From assembly GCF_015832195.1 (NCBI RefSeq), contig NC_052016.1, positions 82,435,047 through 82,499,046 of the forward strand: 64,000 nucleotides of DNA, given 5' to 3'. Numbering within the stretch: the stretch's first letter is position 1; every line of letters starts with the position of its first letter. Shown here piece after piece: positions 1 to 12,000 of this stretch. Below the pieces are notes generated by a model that was given only the letters and a program-made list of their open reading frames with translations, was not told where the DNA came from and ran no database searches. Position numbers and translations under genes: made by a program. The stretch comes from Motacilla alba alba (lineage: Eukaryota > Chordata > Aves > Passeriformes > Motacillidae).

Positions 1-91
1 ATTGATATGTAAAACTGAGTCTGAAGCCTGCATTTGTTAAAATAAAAGATATGTTTCATGTAGTTCTATTTACTTGTCTCATTAAAGTGGT

Positions 92-131
92 GGCAAAATT
101 CTGCTCTGCTGAAATCAGAGAGAGTTTTGCC
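92..131. repeat. Short imperfect inverted repeat
   Basis: The arms begin ggcaaaattctgctctg and end cagagagagttttgcc. They pair almost completely around a loop of about seven bases. The ggcaaaattct/gttttgcc pairing resembles dispersed old amniote repeat fragments, but I cannot assign a family. Confidence 0.4.
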
Positions 132-2545
132 ACTCTTTTCCATGATGCCAGCATTTCATTTACAGATCCAACATCTACTCTATTTCAGACAGAGTTTTGG
201 CTCAACATTTCCCTTTACTTTCTGTCCCATCTCCCAGAGACTGCTGTTCTCGTAAAAGAAGGGGAAGATGATTCTGAACTACTACAGTCTACAGGATAAT
301 ATTCCATGCAGTGGTCATAAATTCAGATTATGCCTGTCTACTTTCAGGTTTGTGAAAGATAAAGTCTTAAGAACTTTATCTATTTCCAAAGACATTCTGG
401 CACAACAAAAATCCACACCATATGAGACAGAAAAAAAATGGAACAGTGACTGTAGCTTGCTACAAAAAATTAGGTGCATTGTAATCCAGGAATAAAAATT
501 ACCAAAAAATAAAACATTAAAATATATTTTTTTTAAGCCAGAGCATACTTTTTCTGTTTTTCTTTACCAGTTTCACTTAGTGTTCCTTTTGAGCGTCCAT
601 AAGAGAAGAAAAAGAGCACAGAGAGAATAAAAAAGGAAAGTAGGAATTTAGGAAAAATAAAAAGGTGGAAGTATTCAAAATTAAGATACAAGTAAAGAAA
701 TAATTCAGATATTGAAACAATCAAATTTTTAAAAGAAAAATTAAAGCCAGACCACAAGCATAGTCTCTTACTTGCCTTAAGCTATAACTCTGAGGGGCAT
801 CTAGACACTCAGACACAATTCTATGTTCTCTAAAACATGCTGCGACACAAATTGTTATAAACTAAAAACCAACATTAAAAACATGCTCATTTTCTTTCTA
901 AGACAAGTATTTCAAGCGCAGAGGTCCTTGAATGTAATCGCCATTCTCTGGTGAGACTTTCAAGGACTTGTCCTGTCTTACTCATCAGTGGAAGCAAGCC
1001 GGCAAGGTCTGGAGCAAACTCTGAGATGGTTTTGTGCTGTTTTCCAGGAGAGCATTTAAAACCGAGTGTATATTCTCTGGATAAATATTCTAAGAAATTT
1101 CTGTCAGTAAAAAGCCTGAAACATTTCAAGAGCTCATTTGCTTACGAGCGCAGCACCCGCAGGAGTGATGGAAAGTTTATGTGGTTGGCTGCAAGGGGAG
1201 GGAAAGGTGCCACCGGTTCGCTCCATGGAAGGTTTATTCAGCCAGCTTATTTGGACTGCATGTGCAGCCAGGCTCTCTATGTCCCTGCCTGGAGCACACT
1301 TAGCTTTAAACTGCCCCTTGTTACTTATTTTCTTCCTGTAACAGTTTAATCTTAGGTCGTCCAGAGGTCAATTCAATATGTATGTTCCTGAGATAGGGCT
1401 GTAAGCCATATGGAAGAAACAATACACTGGTTCATGATTATGGAAAAGCACAGTGTACTTTCTTCCTCTTATTCTTCCTTTCTGCTTTAATAACAGTGAG
1501 GAAGCTACATTGGTAAAAGCTACACATTCAGCTTCTCCTTGGGGAAACAAGTGGAAAAGTGAGATTCTATGCATGAACAATGGGATTCAGCTAAAATGAA
1601 CCAACAATTTTTTTTCTCTGACTTACGTGGAAGCCATGATCTTTTTATAATATGTGTTCTTAAGGATTTAAGATTCTCAATGTAAAAAATGTGTGCAATT
1701 AGTAAACCCCATAATATATGAAAAAAAAAAGGGTGTGATTTTACTAGATGGTTCTGTAGATCATATGTAAAACAAAGAGTTTATCACATATTATCACTCC
1801 ATATGAGTTTCAAGATATTGATGTATTGTGTGGGGCAGAACTGGTCCTGGATTTACCTCCTCTTTTGACCTGTCTTTCCTTAATAAACAGGCAACTTTGT
1901 TCTGACACAATGAAAAAAAGATGTCTCACTACAAATTTGTTTTGAACGACTTTGTATAACACCTTCAAATTATTTTTTGAAGTTTTCTCTCTGCTGGACC
2001 ACACTTGAACAAATATGGTCATTCTTCTTGCTAACATTGGTATTCCTTTTGATAAAATGCAACTCATCCTGCTTTTGATTGTGAAACCAATATACAGCAC
2101 ATTTTGCTACCATTACATCTTGACATTTGAAATTACCCAATCCAAGTCACATTGTATAAGCTCATTATGTTCAGAAACAGGAAAATACATATTTTTTTCT
2201 TTAAAGGAACTATCCAGAAACTGATTAAATCACATGCACTGCCCAATTACTTCTTTCTCAACTCGACAGCAACTTGTATTTTCTCGTCAATAAACTCCTG
2301 GCAAACAATCAAGTCACTCACTTGGAATAAATGATTGGTTGACCTCTGATAGCTGTTGAACACAAATATATCAACACAAAGATATCACTTATGCTTCAGA
2401 AAGTCCCTGTAGTGCAGATGCTTTAAAGCTGGGAAAATAGCCTGAAAAAAACTATCCCACTTTCAATATTTTTCCTAAACATCATCTATAAACCATTATC
2501 AGATGAATGATAATAAACTTTGGTTCATGTAACACACTACATGAA

Positions 2546-2607
2546 CTTACCTATGTCCTTAATATTTTACATAATGACAATGGTCTTACCTATGTCATTA
2601 ATATTTT
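2546..2607. repeat. Imperfect direct repeat, 23 bp in two copies
   Basis: The 23-base unit at 2546-2568, starting cttacctatgtc, recurs at 2585-2607 with one mismatch after a 16-base spacer. It is a small local duplication with no visible function. Confidence 0.6.
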
Positions 2608-2842
2608 TTGTTGAGTGATTTGTATGTTTTTCATGCTTCTGTTCCTTTATTATTTAATCTTAATGTAGTACCAGTCAGAAGGAAGAGGGGCTGGAGTAAA
2701 GAATTTAGAGCCAGTCAAGAAGCAATAAATTCAAGTTTTCTATGGTGTTGGATAAAGACTAAGAAATGTAAACTGAACTGCAGATATTAAAATGTATTCT
2801 GAACAATGAAAGTGTCAATATACCACACAGAGGAATCTGGTG

Positions 2843-3708
2843 CTATTTGACAAAACTTAAGGCATCCTGGACACCACACATGGGTGGCAGATATGATACA
2901 GGGTTGGCCTGTGTCCTTCTGGAGTTGCAGACAAGGGTCCAGGAGTATTGCCTAGGCAGGCCCAAACAGCCCTGGGCATTTTTGGTTAGACAAAGCAATT
3001 GAATTTGTTGGTGCAGCACCTCCTTTTGCTCATTTATCTCTATGAACTTGGAGCTTTGCTCTGCAATCTGCCACTAAGTAGTTTCTACCTGAGCCACATC
3101 TTGCAAATTTAGATGTTTTTCTTTAGTTTTTAAAGCTTCATTGATTTACTGTAACTCTATCTGCAACTTCACCTTACTTGTATATTTCTATTATCACTTC
3201 TACAGGTTATTTCAACAAGAACACTCCATGTTGCTATTTTATTCTTCATGACAAGTACAATACCTGGCAGTCCTGAGAACAGATTCATGTAGGGATTTTA
3301 AACAAGGACCATCTTTGCAGAAGTCGTGGTCTTTTCTAGAGGAGGCTGCACTGATCATGGCATCAATAAGAAATTTTCATTGACTATTTTTGTGTCTGTT
3401 AATAGATGATAATTCTGAGATTATGCTGTCAAAGCTAAATACAGTTTTAGAGACTTCTGATAGACTCAGATATTTCCATACTGAATAAGATACTTGCAAT
3501 TCATGGATCTTTCCAGAGAGGAGCTTAAAAATACTGTGAGAATTTTTTATATAACTAACTTTGTTCCCCTGAAGAGAACTACATTACAAATTTGATATTC
3601 AGGATTCTGAATCGCCTTTTACTTTTATGTTAAATTTCCCCATGGTTTCCTTTACTACTTTATTTGGTTTAATTGTCCTTTTGCTCAGCTCAAAACACCA
3701 TGAGCTTT
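2843..3708 (-). pseudogene. Decayed coding sequence, coiled-coil-like, parent gene unknown
   Basis: Read on the minus strand from 3706 down to the TAG at 2843-2845, a single frame runs for 288 codons with no frameshift but 11 internal stops. Five of those stops cluster at 3188-3214. Between stops the translation looks like real protein. One segment reads SSRKDHDFCKDGPCLKSLHE. A later one, around 3180-2990, is charged and leucine/glutamine-rich with heptad-like spacing (LKTKEKHLNLQDVAQVE, then INEQKEVLHQQI), as expected of a coiled coil. Most stops are one change from Gln, Arg, Glu or Lys codons, as in a neutrally decaying gene. The same frame stays mostly open upstream to about 3960, with three further stops, so the copy may be longer. 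No introns or poly-A tail are visible, so a retrocopy or one large dead exon are both possible. I cannot name the parent. An old transposon ORF1 is the main alternative. Confidence 0.5.
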
Positions 3709-3720
3709 ACGACAGACAGC

Positions 3721-6700
3721 ATCCTTTAGTGACAGTGTTGTTTTGTTTTGCTTGAATAAAAGGTGGCATTTATGTTCTATTAAAGGAAGAAAAGCAGAGA
3801 ATAAAAAGAGGAGGTTTTGTTTGCTTGTTTGCTTTGCTTCCATTTCCCAGAGTCTATTCCAGGATGCAAAATACAGAACACAGTGGTAGAGACTGCACCA
3901 GCTCTATGTGGTGCATTATGAAAAACCTTTTATCACATTGGGAAGTAAAGGCAGGAAATTGTGTCACAGTTTATGGGACATAAAACAGTCAGCCATCTCA
4001 CTGTGATTGAAGGAATATGGTTTATAAGTGCAGGTTCTTCCAGGTCTGTGTGCCATGATCTCTGCTGGAATGCCTTGAGCCCTGGGAAGGCTGACACCCT
4101 TTAGCATCTCTCCTGTGGACTAAGGGAAAATACTGCATCATGAGCCAATTGCATTTTCCTTTTACCTTCTTTTATAGAATCTTCTTTTCTTTCAGCAAAC
4201 AAGCAATAATACCTTGCACTAAGACACTGCCATTTGAATTGTTTGCTGCACAAGCAAACAAACAAAAGTATATACTGTTTACTTACCCTCTGCTGCTTGT
4301 TTATATGTAAGGCCAATGATGAATCAGACTTGGGCATAGAAGTGTGTAAATCCTGTATTTTAATCCCATCTTACTTAATTCTTGGATGAAAGACAAGCCA
4401 AATTTCAGGGCTTATCAGAGCATTACATGAAGTTAACTTCCAGAGCTATTCCCAATAAAACTCTGATAAGCACATTTTAATAGTTCACAGTTAGCTAGAG
4501 TAAGATAGTCACAGAGAGTTTTTCTCAAGAAATTAATGTTTTCTGAAAATCAATAGCATTGAAAATACCAAATATGAGTATATGGAATTCACTAGTTGTG
4601 CTTTAAAAGTAGGTACAGTCCACTTTGAGAAAGGATTAGCCACAAAGTTTATTGGTGTTTTTATTCACACTCCATTGCTTTTATTGGTGTATAACGAGTA
4701 TAGAGCACCACTGCATGCAGCCAAGTGTTTAAAGAGGGAACAGCTGTATAGATTTACACCTTGCTCAAGAAATCTGCCATTCTTCTGAGGCATTATTGTC
4801 TAAATATCCTATCTTTCCAGCTATCATTATTCTGAGAAAAAGGGATGGCTCTTTCATCTCAAAACTTTTGAAAAGCTTTGCTAGAGAATTTGACAAGTCA
4901 TACATGTAACTGCCAACTCCTTATTTGATTCAAAATGATGGTAAAAAACTCATTGTCTGAGTTTTAGTTTCTTTCTGATGGTGAATGAACATTAAGAGTG
5001 TGCTACACTTTTTGCTAGATTTCAATTAATAATTATCTGATTATTCAGGAGCTTCCAAATAACTGAAACACCTTGCTCTTTGGGGGCAACAGTGGTTCAT
5101 GGACTAGGAGTTTTCATTTTATTAATTTAAATTATCAGTGTTACAAGATTATCCTTTTTTCTTTCAGTCATTCCAAGTTTTGTTATGCACGTACCCTGCT
5201 ACTTCATCAGAAGTAAATGAGAGCTTTGCAAGCAACTCAGCTGTAAAATTTCTCCTGAGACAAAGTTTGGCTTCCAAAGACTGTATCAGCACAGGGGCTT
5301 GTATTCAAATTAAAATACAGCAGTAGCTTTACTTTCTAATGACTAATGACAAACTGAAAACAGAGGGAAAATCCAGGAACTGTTAACCTGACAATATACT
5401 ATACAATAACCATTAAGTTCTCACAAACTTTAGTATGAAATAATTCCCATTAAAACATTCTTCTGATGTAGCAGACTTTGTGCCACATGCAAGTCAGGCA
5501 CTTATTGTAATGAAAAGTGAGTTGATCATGATTACAAAACCTTGAGAACTATGGAGATAGGAAATATCGGGGTCTTTATATTTGGGCATAGATTTGCTAT
5601 CCCTAGAAGAGGGTTTATATATGATCATGTTCTGAGGGACAGTACTTGTGAAATATGAGGCAAAAAGAATAAGAGTTTATGCTCCTCCCTGGGCTTGTTT
5701 TCTGTCATGAATGTGGAATATTGCCCTAGCCGTTGTAACATTATTGAAGAGTAGAGATAAAGGATTAACAACAAAAAGTATCACCATCTTCAAATAATTG
5801 GCTTTTGGTGTTGAAGATATATTGATTTTCTTCTTAATATTTCAGTCCTCTGTTTTTTCACATGATATCAACATTTCTTTGCACAATTTGTTTGACATAT
5901 TATTCTTGTCTTATACTTTACATAATGTTTGTGGTTTGCTACTGCCCTATCAGTACAGGAGATTCAATTACAGAAATACTGTATGCATAGCTGAACTAAG
6001 AGTATATCAAGTATAGAATACCTGAACCAGTTTTATTTTGTAATATTTAAAAGACCTTAAAAAACAAACCTTTTCCTATTAGAGGAGCATCAACAATGAT
6101 GTATAAAAAAGAAATTTTGGTGTGTAAAAAAGGTTCATAACACAAACAGGTTTTATGGTAGGACATAAAGCTGGAACATAAGCATAAATGCAAGATAGTG
6201 CAAAACCCCAAGAATGTGAAAGTACATTGCCTTTTATTTAAAAAAAACGCATAATTCTAGTTTGTTGAAAAAAAAAAATCATCCATGCTTACAGAGCATA
6301 GCAGAGTGCAGTGCAAGAACAGCTGAGCTAACACAGACCTGCTTGAATTTATTAGGTTCATTGTTACAAGGAAGACTTAGCAGCAAGCACTTTAAATGTG
6401 TGCTGGCTGTACCAGCCTGTTGCTGCAACCTGCCTGGTAAATACACTGGATCCAATATTACCTTGACACTACACCAGCCTACCATGTCAATGAGTATGTT
6501 GCATGTACAGCTTGTATTTCAATGAAAACTGGCTCACAGAGCAACAGTTTGATTTTATATTCCCACTCCAGGGTGTCTGTCTCTACTTTTGCCAGTAAAA
6601 CTATAAACATATTGGTCCAAATTAAAATGTCACATGAAACTGTTACACCAAGCCTCAGTGCAAAATTACTGTAAGTCTATATGAGACTGTCCTTAAGGAA

Positions 6701-7911
6701 CTGTTTGTCCCAAAGGGGCATATTTTGGAAGCTGTTTCTTAAATAGTTGTTTCTAAAAAGGGGGATTTTTTTAGGTACTTTCCTAGGAATTGTCATCTGT
6801 GAAATAGACAAGTAATAGAATTCAGTCTCTAAATTCAGTTCATCCAATACAAGGCCAATTCTTTACTGCAGCTCTGTTGAAGAAGTATTCCAAAATAGTA
6901 CATTTATAAAATACAAGCATGGATTCACTATGTGGAGCTTCATTTGTGTATGTTTCATTTTATATATCCTTGTATTTATTTATACAATCAAACATATATA
7001 GAAAGAAACCTAAAATGGAAAAGTAGGGAAACGGAACATTATTAATGTTGAAGTAAAACAGTGTTTGTATAATAAACATAACAGAATTGAGTCAGTGAAA
7101 TAGAGGAATTAGTTGGTAGATTTAAAACAGAAGCAAAGCTTCCTGTTCTGGTTTCTGCCCGTAATAAGTGCAGTGAAAGCAATTTTGAATTAAGGTGTTT
7201 CTCCAGTTTAATTCAAGCATAAAGGAAGACCCATCAGTTGTTTTTACAAAGCAAGAAAGATGAAATTGCTGGACTCTCCCCATTGCTGGACTGCAGTGCC
7301 CCTGTATGTACCATCTGCTGGTTAACAATGTGAGAGGACTCATTCTTTCTAAAAAAACCCAGCTTTTTGTTAAAAATAACCAGCACTGAAAATACAAGAA
7401 GCTTCTCTCTATGTTTGCAGTCTGCTTTCTGTTGTGTTTGCTACAAAATCATTGCTGCTATAATTTGGGAGGCTTCCAGTGGGCAGGCTCTAATTGTCTG
7501 CTTTCTGCAAACCCTGTCATCCACCAAAGAAGTAGATCCATCCAATCTCTACCATGCATTCGGGTATCTTTCAGAAAAGGAGAACCTTCTGCAAACAAAA
7601 CACTTTGGTATTTCTCTGTGTTCATAAAGAGGGCTAGTAAAGCCTTTTATTGAGGGCTCTGGTCCCATTACATGTGGCCAGCAGTGTGAGGCTGTGCAAC
7701 ACTCCGAGTCTCAGCACTGGCATGGATGTTGGAGGATGTCCTAATGCTCTATAGCTGGCCTCAGATGTGCTAGATATGTTTTCAAAGCTGGGTACTGGGA
7801 TGTGAAGGCAGCTTAAAATCAATTGTGCCCTAAAATGAAAGAGGGATGGTGATAAAGCAAGGAAAAGCATAAAACAGGGAGGCTGAGATATGCACTGAAC
7901 ACAACTGCTTT
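3721..7911. other. Non-coding AT-rich stretch, no gene seen
   Basis: The first 250 bases may still belong to the decayed frame to the left. Beyond that there are only short open frames (93 codons at most) in conflicting frames, and no transposon sequence I recognise. The part from 7100 to 7900 is slightly richer in GC and has overlapping minus-strand open frames without a recognisable product. Confidence 0.55.
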
Positions 7912-8313
7912 TCACTCCAGCCAGGCCTTCCAGGGAGCTGGAACTGCCCAGAGTTGTGACAAAATAAATGAACCAAAAATGGTCTCTTTATCATCAGCAT
8001 CATTTCCCTCCCCTGAAACTTCTTCCTCAAAGAAAGAATGTTCTGTTGGATGTTCTGTTCTTTGGTCCAATCCTACCATGGCCATCATTGAATTTTCTGA
8101 ATGCAGATGTGAGAATACAAGAGTTTCTACAGGAGTACCACTCAGTTCATAGCCTTGCCCACCTACTCCAGTAACTATCTCTAGAAAGGGTCCGCCATGC
8201 AAAGTTTTTCCAACTGTGGAGGACCAGAATGTACAGTCATGCTTGCCTGCATGAAACAGTCTGCACTTTTGATGATCTGAAGCAGCCCAATGTTGCTTCT
8301 TACTATTTAATTG
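7912..8313 (-). other. Unidentified 133-codon minus-strand open frame
   Basis: The frame is open from just after a TGA at 8314-8316 to a TGA at 7912-7914. It has no ATG near its beginning, so as a stand-alone gene it lacks an obvious start. The translation has protein-like composition: a Gly/Thr/Val-rich part (GPFLEIVTGVGGQGYELSG) followed by an acidic stretch (EHSFFEEEVSGEGNDADDKE). On the minus strand an AG ending ggtcctccacag lies within the frame and could be a splice acceptor, but no convincing donor follows. The frame upstream of 8313 is interrupted by three stops over 100 bases, which would also fit a decayed copy. I do not recognise the protein. Chance is a real alternative in 64 kb. 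Confidence 0.25.
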
Positions 8314-8639
8314 TCAATAATGTGCTTTTCTTTTATGAGTTTAATAATTACTTAGCAACTTCTTTGTTATGACTGGTGAAATGGTTCAGTTAGGTTTATA
8401 TGTATTTTTAAAAGTCCACTATCATGTCAAAAATCGTGTTGATCCTACTTCCTCCTCTGAATAAGGACTTCCAATTAAATTTCTCATGGAGGTGATTTCA
8501 TTTCACATCATTCTCCAGCTCCCTCTTTCAATAAGTTCTAGTATATTTAATTTCTCTTAGCACAAAAATTATTGTATATTAAGCTTCAATAAAACTTGTT
8601 TATTTTCTCTGTTTCTATGAGTTCTGCTGTACTCATTTC

Positions 8640-9090
8640 ACAAGCTGGAATCAGAAGTCCATATAGTCAAGATTCAACACATTATTTTATAAGGGTGATT
8701 TCATCTGGTTTTATTTTTATTATCCAATATTTCTTAAAATTTCCATTTTTTTAAACAATGAACATGAAATCAGAATGTTCATGCTACCATCTTTAGTAAA
8801 TCATAGGTCCCAGGCAGTAGGTGGTTAGAATCAGTCATTGTATACAGTTTGGTTTGTTTTCCCACACTGGCTAATTTGCACTAATCAACTCTGAATTTCA
8901 TTTGCCACTTTGTTACATAGTCAGTCAATATTTTGAAACCCTACTGCGGACCTTTACAGTACTTTTTTACTTTTATAATCCTGAATAATATAAAATTATC
9001 AGCAAATTTTATTCTCACTATTTACTTTGTCTTTCAGATAATTAATGAGTATGATGACCAACACATACTAAAAGAGGCATCTTATTTGAG
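8640..9090 (-). mobile_element. Ancient CR1/L3-type LINE fragment, reverse transcriptase part
   Basis: Conceptual translation of the minus strand gives pieces of the non-LTR reverse transcriptase in the right order. First is ILINYLKDKVNSENK, matching the INDL region. Then comes FADNFILFRIIK, where FADN stands for the catalytic FADD box. Then comes VTKWQMKFRVD*CK, matching the W-MKFN-DKCK region. The pieces lie in different frames and contain stops, so the copy is long dead. The match fades leftwards, where CR1-like wording may persist to about 8440. The divergence is far greater than in the other CR1 copies here, pointing to an insertion from early amniote or archosaur history. The exact subfamily is not determined. 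Confidence 0.8.
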
Positions 9091-12000
9091 TGCCTTCTAT
9101 TGAAAAAAAGCCTATTTATTTTTTTTTTCCAAGTGTTTCTATCTGCTGTGACTGATGTAATTAGATGTTTTCTGTTTGGTTTGGTTTTCTGTTTTGCTTT
9201 GTTTGGGATTTTATTATCTTTTCTAGGATACCCTGAAATCTAAAATGTATGATGCTAATATTTGTTTCTATGATTTTTTGGGCAAGACCTCCTTCTGGAA
9301 AACTTTGTTGACTTATCCCTCTTCAAACAGTTTTTATAGTGATTTTTATAATACCGTATATTCTGGGATAATGCTGTTTTTTCTATGCAGTGTCCTGCTG
9401 TTGCAGCAACATTTCAATACATCTGAACCTTCAGTTCTCAAGGTAAAATGTTGGACAACAGTAGCTGATAATTATGTGGCACTCAAGGCTTCAATCCAGT
9501 ATGTCTCAACTGGTTTAAAATATATGTATTAAATCATACAGTTTCAAGGCTAATGTTTTCTAAAATAATACAGCTATCATCTAAGTATAGGTATTTCTTT
9601 TCAAAATTTTCCCATCAAATTTGAAGGATGGTAGAGGACATTTAAGGTAGAGATCCACTGGTACAAGTACTGAATACAAGACAGTTTGAAGCTACGATTT
9701 ACTTACTGGCAATATAATTACCAAACACCATTAATAGGTGGTGTGAGTCACTCATCTAAGAGAATATTAATACAAATTTCTCTGTACTTGTGCTATTTGT
9801 CTCATAACCTGAAGTGGTGGAACGTGTTCAATGTTTACAGTCAACAGAAGACTGCATTTGAGTAGATATACTATTGTGTACTTCTCTTCAAAGTGAATAG
9901 TAACTTGTGCTTGATAAAGACATGTTTGCTTTATAAATGCCACAGTACCAGGAAAAATTCATTATGTCATTGAGGAGGGAACAAGCTAAGAAGGATGGAA
10001 TATTCTGTTTTCATATAAATACCAAATAACACAGAAAATAATATATTTTAGGAAAAAACAATTAAACACATCTTTGAATTGTACAAACACTGGAATAGGT
10101 GGCTGGGAAGGTTGTATAGCCTCTAACATTAGGCAAGTCTCCCAGGAAAATGATTTAAGGATATCTGAGCATAGCATAGGAGAGAAGGTTGGCTATATGA
10201 TTACTTACATTTCCTACTAACTCATTTTCTTCTGATTCTAACATAGTCACCCCCTCAGTAAGCTCTACTTTTTATGTTAAAAGTAGAATTATAACCTTAA
10301 GATAAACAACGTAGCCTGTTAAAAGGAGACAATGTGCATGTCACTGCTTCTTCTTTTATATGTAATTGTCAGACCTTCTATTTGCTTTGAAGTTTATTTT
10401 TTTAGCATTTGTTTAAAACTGCATACACCAAGCTTTTAGAAAATCTTGTTCTGTGCATGTATTAAGCAAAAAACAAGTGTTTTGTCACACAGCTAGAAAT
10501 TCATAGATTCATTTTAGTTTTGCATGTTTTGCAGTATTTGCTCACAGTAATAGACTGTGGATTCCTGAACTGTTTCCACAGAAAAGGCAATACAAAATCT
10601 GTTTCAAGTAATTTTGGTGAGGGCTGAGTTGTCACTCAATAATATGTTTACCGAAGTGAAATCCTTACTTGAATGAGAAATCCAGAAGCCTTTACTTTGC
10701 ATTTCTCCCCTAGTTTAATTCTAATATTCCCTTGCATAGAGTGGTATTCTGTTCAGATATCTAAATTCATTTGACTAAATGTATATGTCGCCTACCACTT
10801 GAGATGTTACAGTGTTTCTAAGGCACAAGCCTGGCAAAAATTATATGAGTCACGGGAATTCTGCACCTTTTGAAAGGAGCAGCTGAAAAGCCAGTGAGAA
10901 TATCTCGAGGCATCTCAAAGCATCAGACATTTGTGGTTAGACATCTATTATCCCACGATAACTGAGACATGCCTTTTTAGGTCTTCGTTTTACCACAAGG
11001 TTGGCAAACAACAGTCAAATGGTGATTTCTACAGCTGATAGAAAATCACTCGCTGAGTTTTGCTTTTCCTATTTCACACTATCACTCTGCTTATGCTAAC
11101 AGTTTTTGCTTTGTTGATAGTGCTTTTGCATTTTTATTTAAAAAAAAAAAAAAAACCAAACCAAAACTGCCACTCACACTCTTCTTTCTTGACTTTTCTT
11201 TATTTGAGTCCAGGTGCAGTTTAGCGCAGAAGCTCTTAAGTATCCAAATATCCAGAGTCATCTGCAAGGTGCAATCCACATTCACAACATGTCTGTGCTG
11301 ATTTGCTTGTTAATTATAAGCAGACATAAACAAACTCATATATTCCCTGGAACTAGCCCTTGCACAAAGACTTCATAGGACTTCTCAATTTTCTCAAGCG
11401 CACAAATAGAAATGCTCTTACACTTCTGGATGAAATAGTTTATGAAATTATCCTTCACAGCTGCTTTTTACCAGCCTTGCAGCTGAGACGCCATAACTGA
11501 TCATGTTAATTTCCAGACCATTTTTGTGCAAAGGGAAATAGATTAGTTTAAGCTAACACTGAAGCTTTCCTAAACAGATTTCCTTCTTTGCATTGAAATG
11601 GAGAGTGTTTTTCCAGTGAAGCAGCTGTGACTCAAATCATTACTGTTACATGGAAAGGAGTAAAACTAAGAGAGGAGACATTTGGGTAAAGAGTACACTT
11701 CAAACTGAGATTTAGTCAAAAAGTAACGAAGGTTTTGTTTTAGAAAAAAGAGCACTTCTGATTTCTTAAATTGTTTGCCACACACTCAGCATTGTGCAAA
11801 ACATGTTCTCTTTGACTGAGTAAATTGTTTATTAAGCCAAAAACTAGCTATGATTTTTTTTTCTCTGAAGCTCTCCTAGCCCCAGCATTTTCTTTACAAC
11901 ACTGACATTTGAAAATTCACTGAATAATTACATCAGAATGTTTTTTCAGAGCTGTAAAAAATTGACAGTAGGTGGCCTGAACAACTAGCCATCAATTGCC

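Larger units (their letters stand above)
1..2842. other. Non-coding AT-rich stretch, no gene seen
   Basis: The open frames here are all short (132 codons at most), overlap each other on both strands and resemble no protein I know. I see no CR1 or LTR sequence. The only structure is a short inverted repeat near the left edge and an imperfect direct repeat near 2.55 kb, both listed separately. It is best read as intergenic or intronic DNA. Confidence 0.6.
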
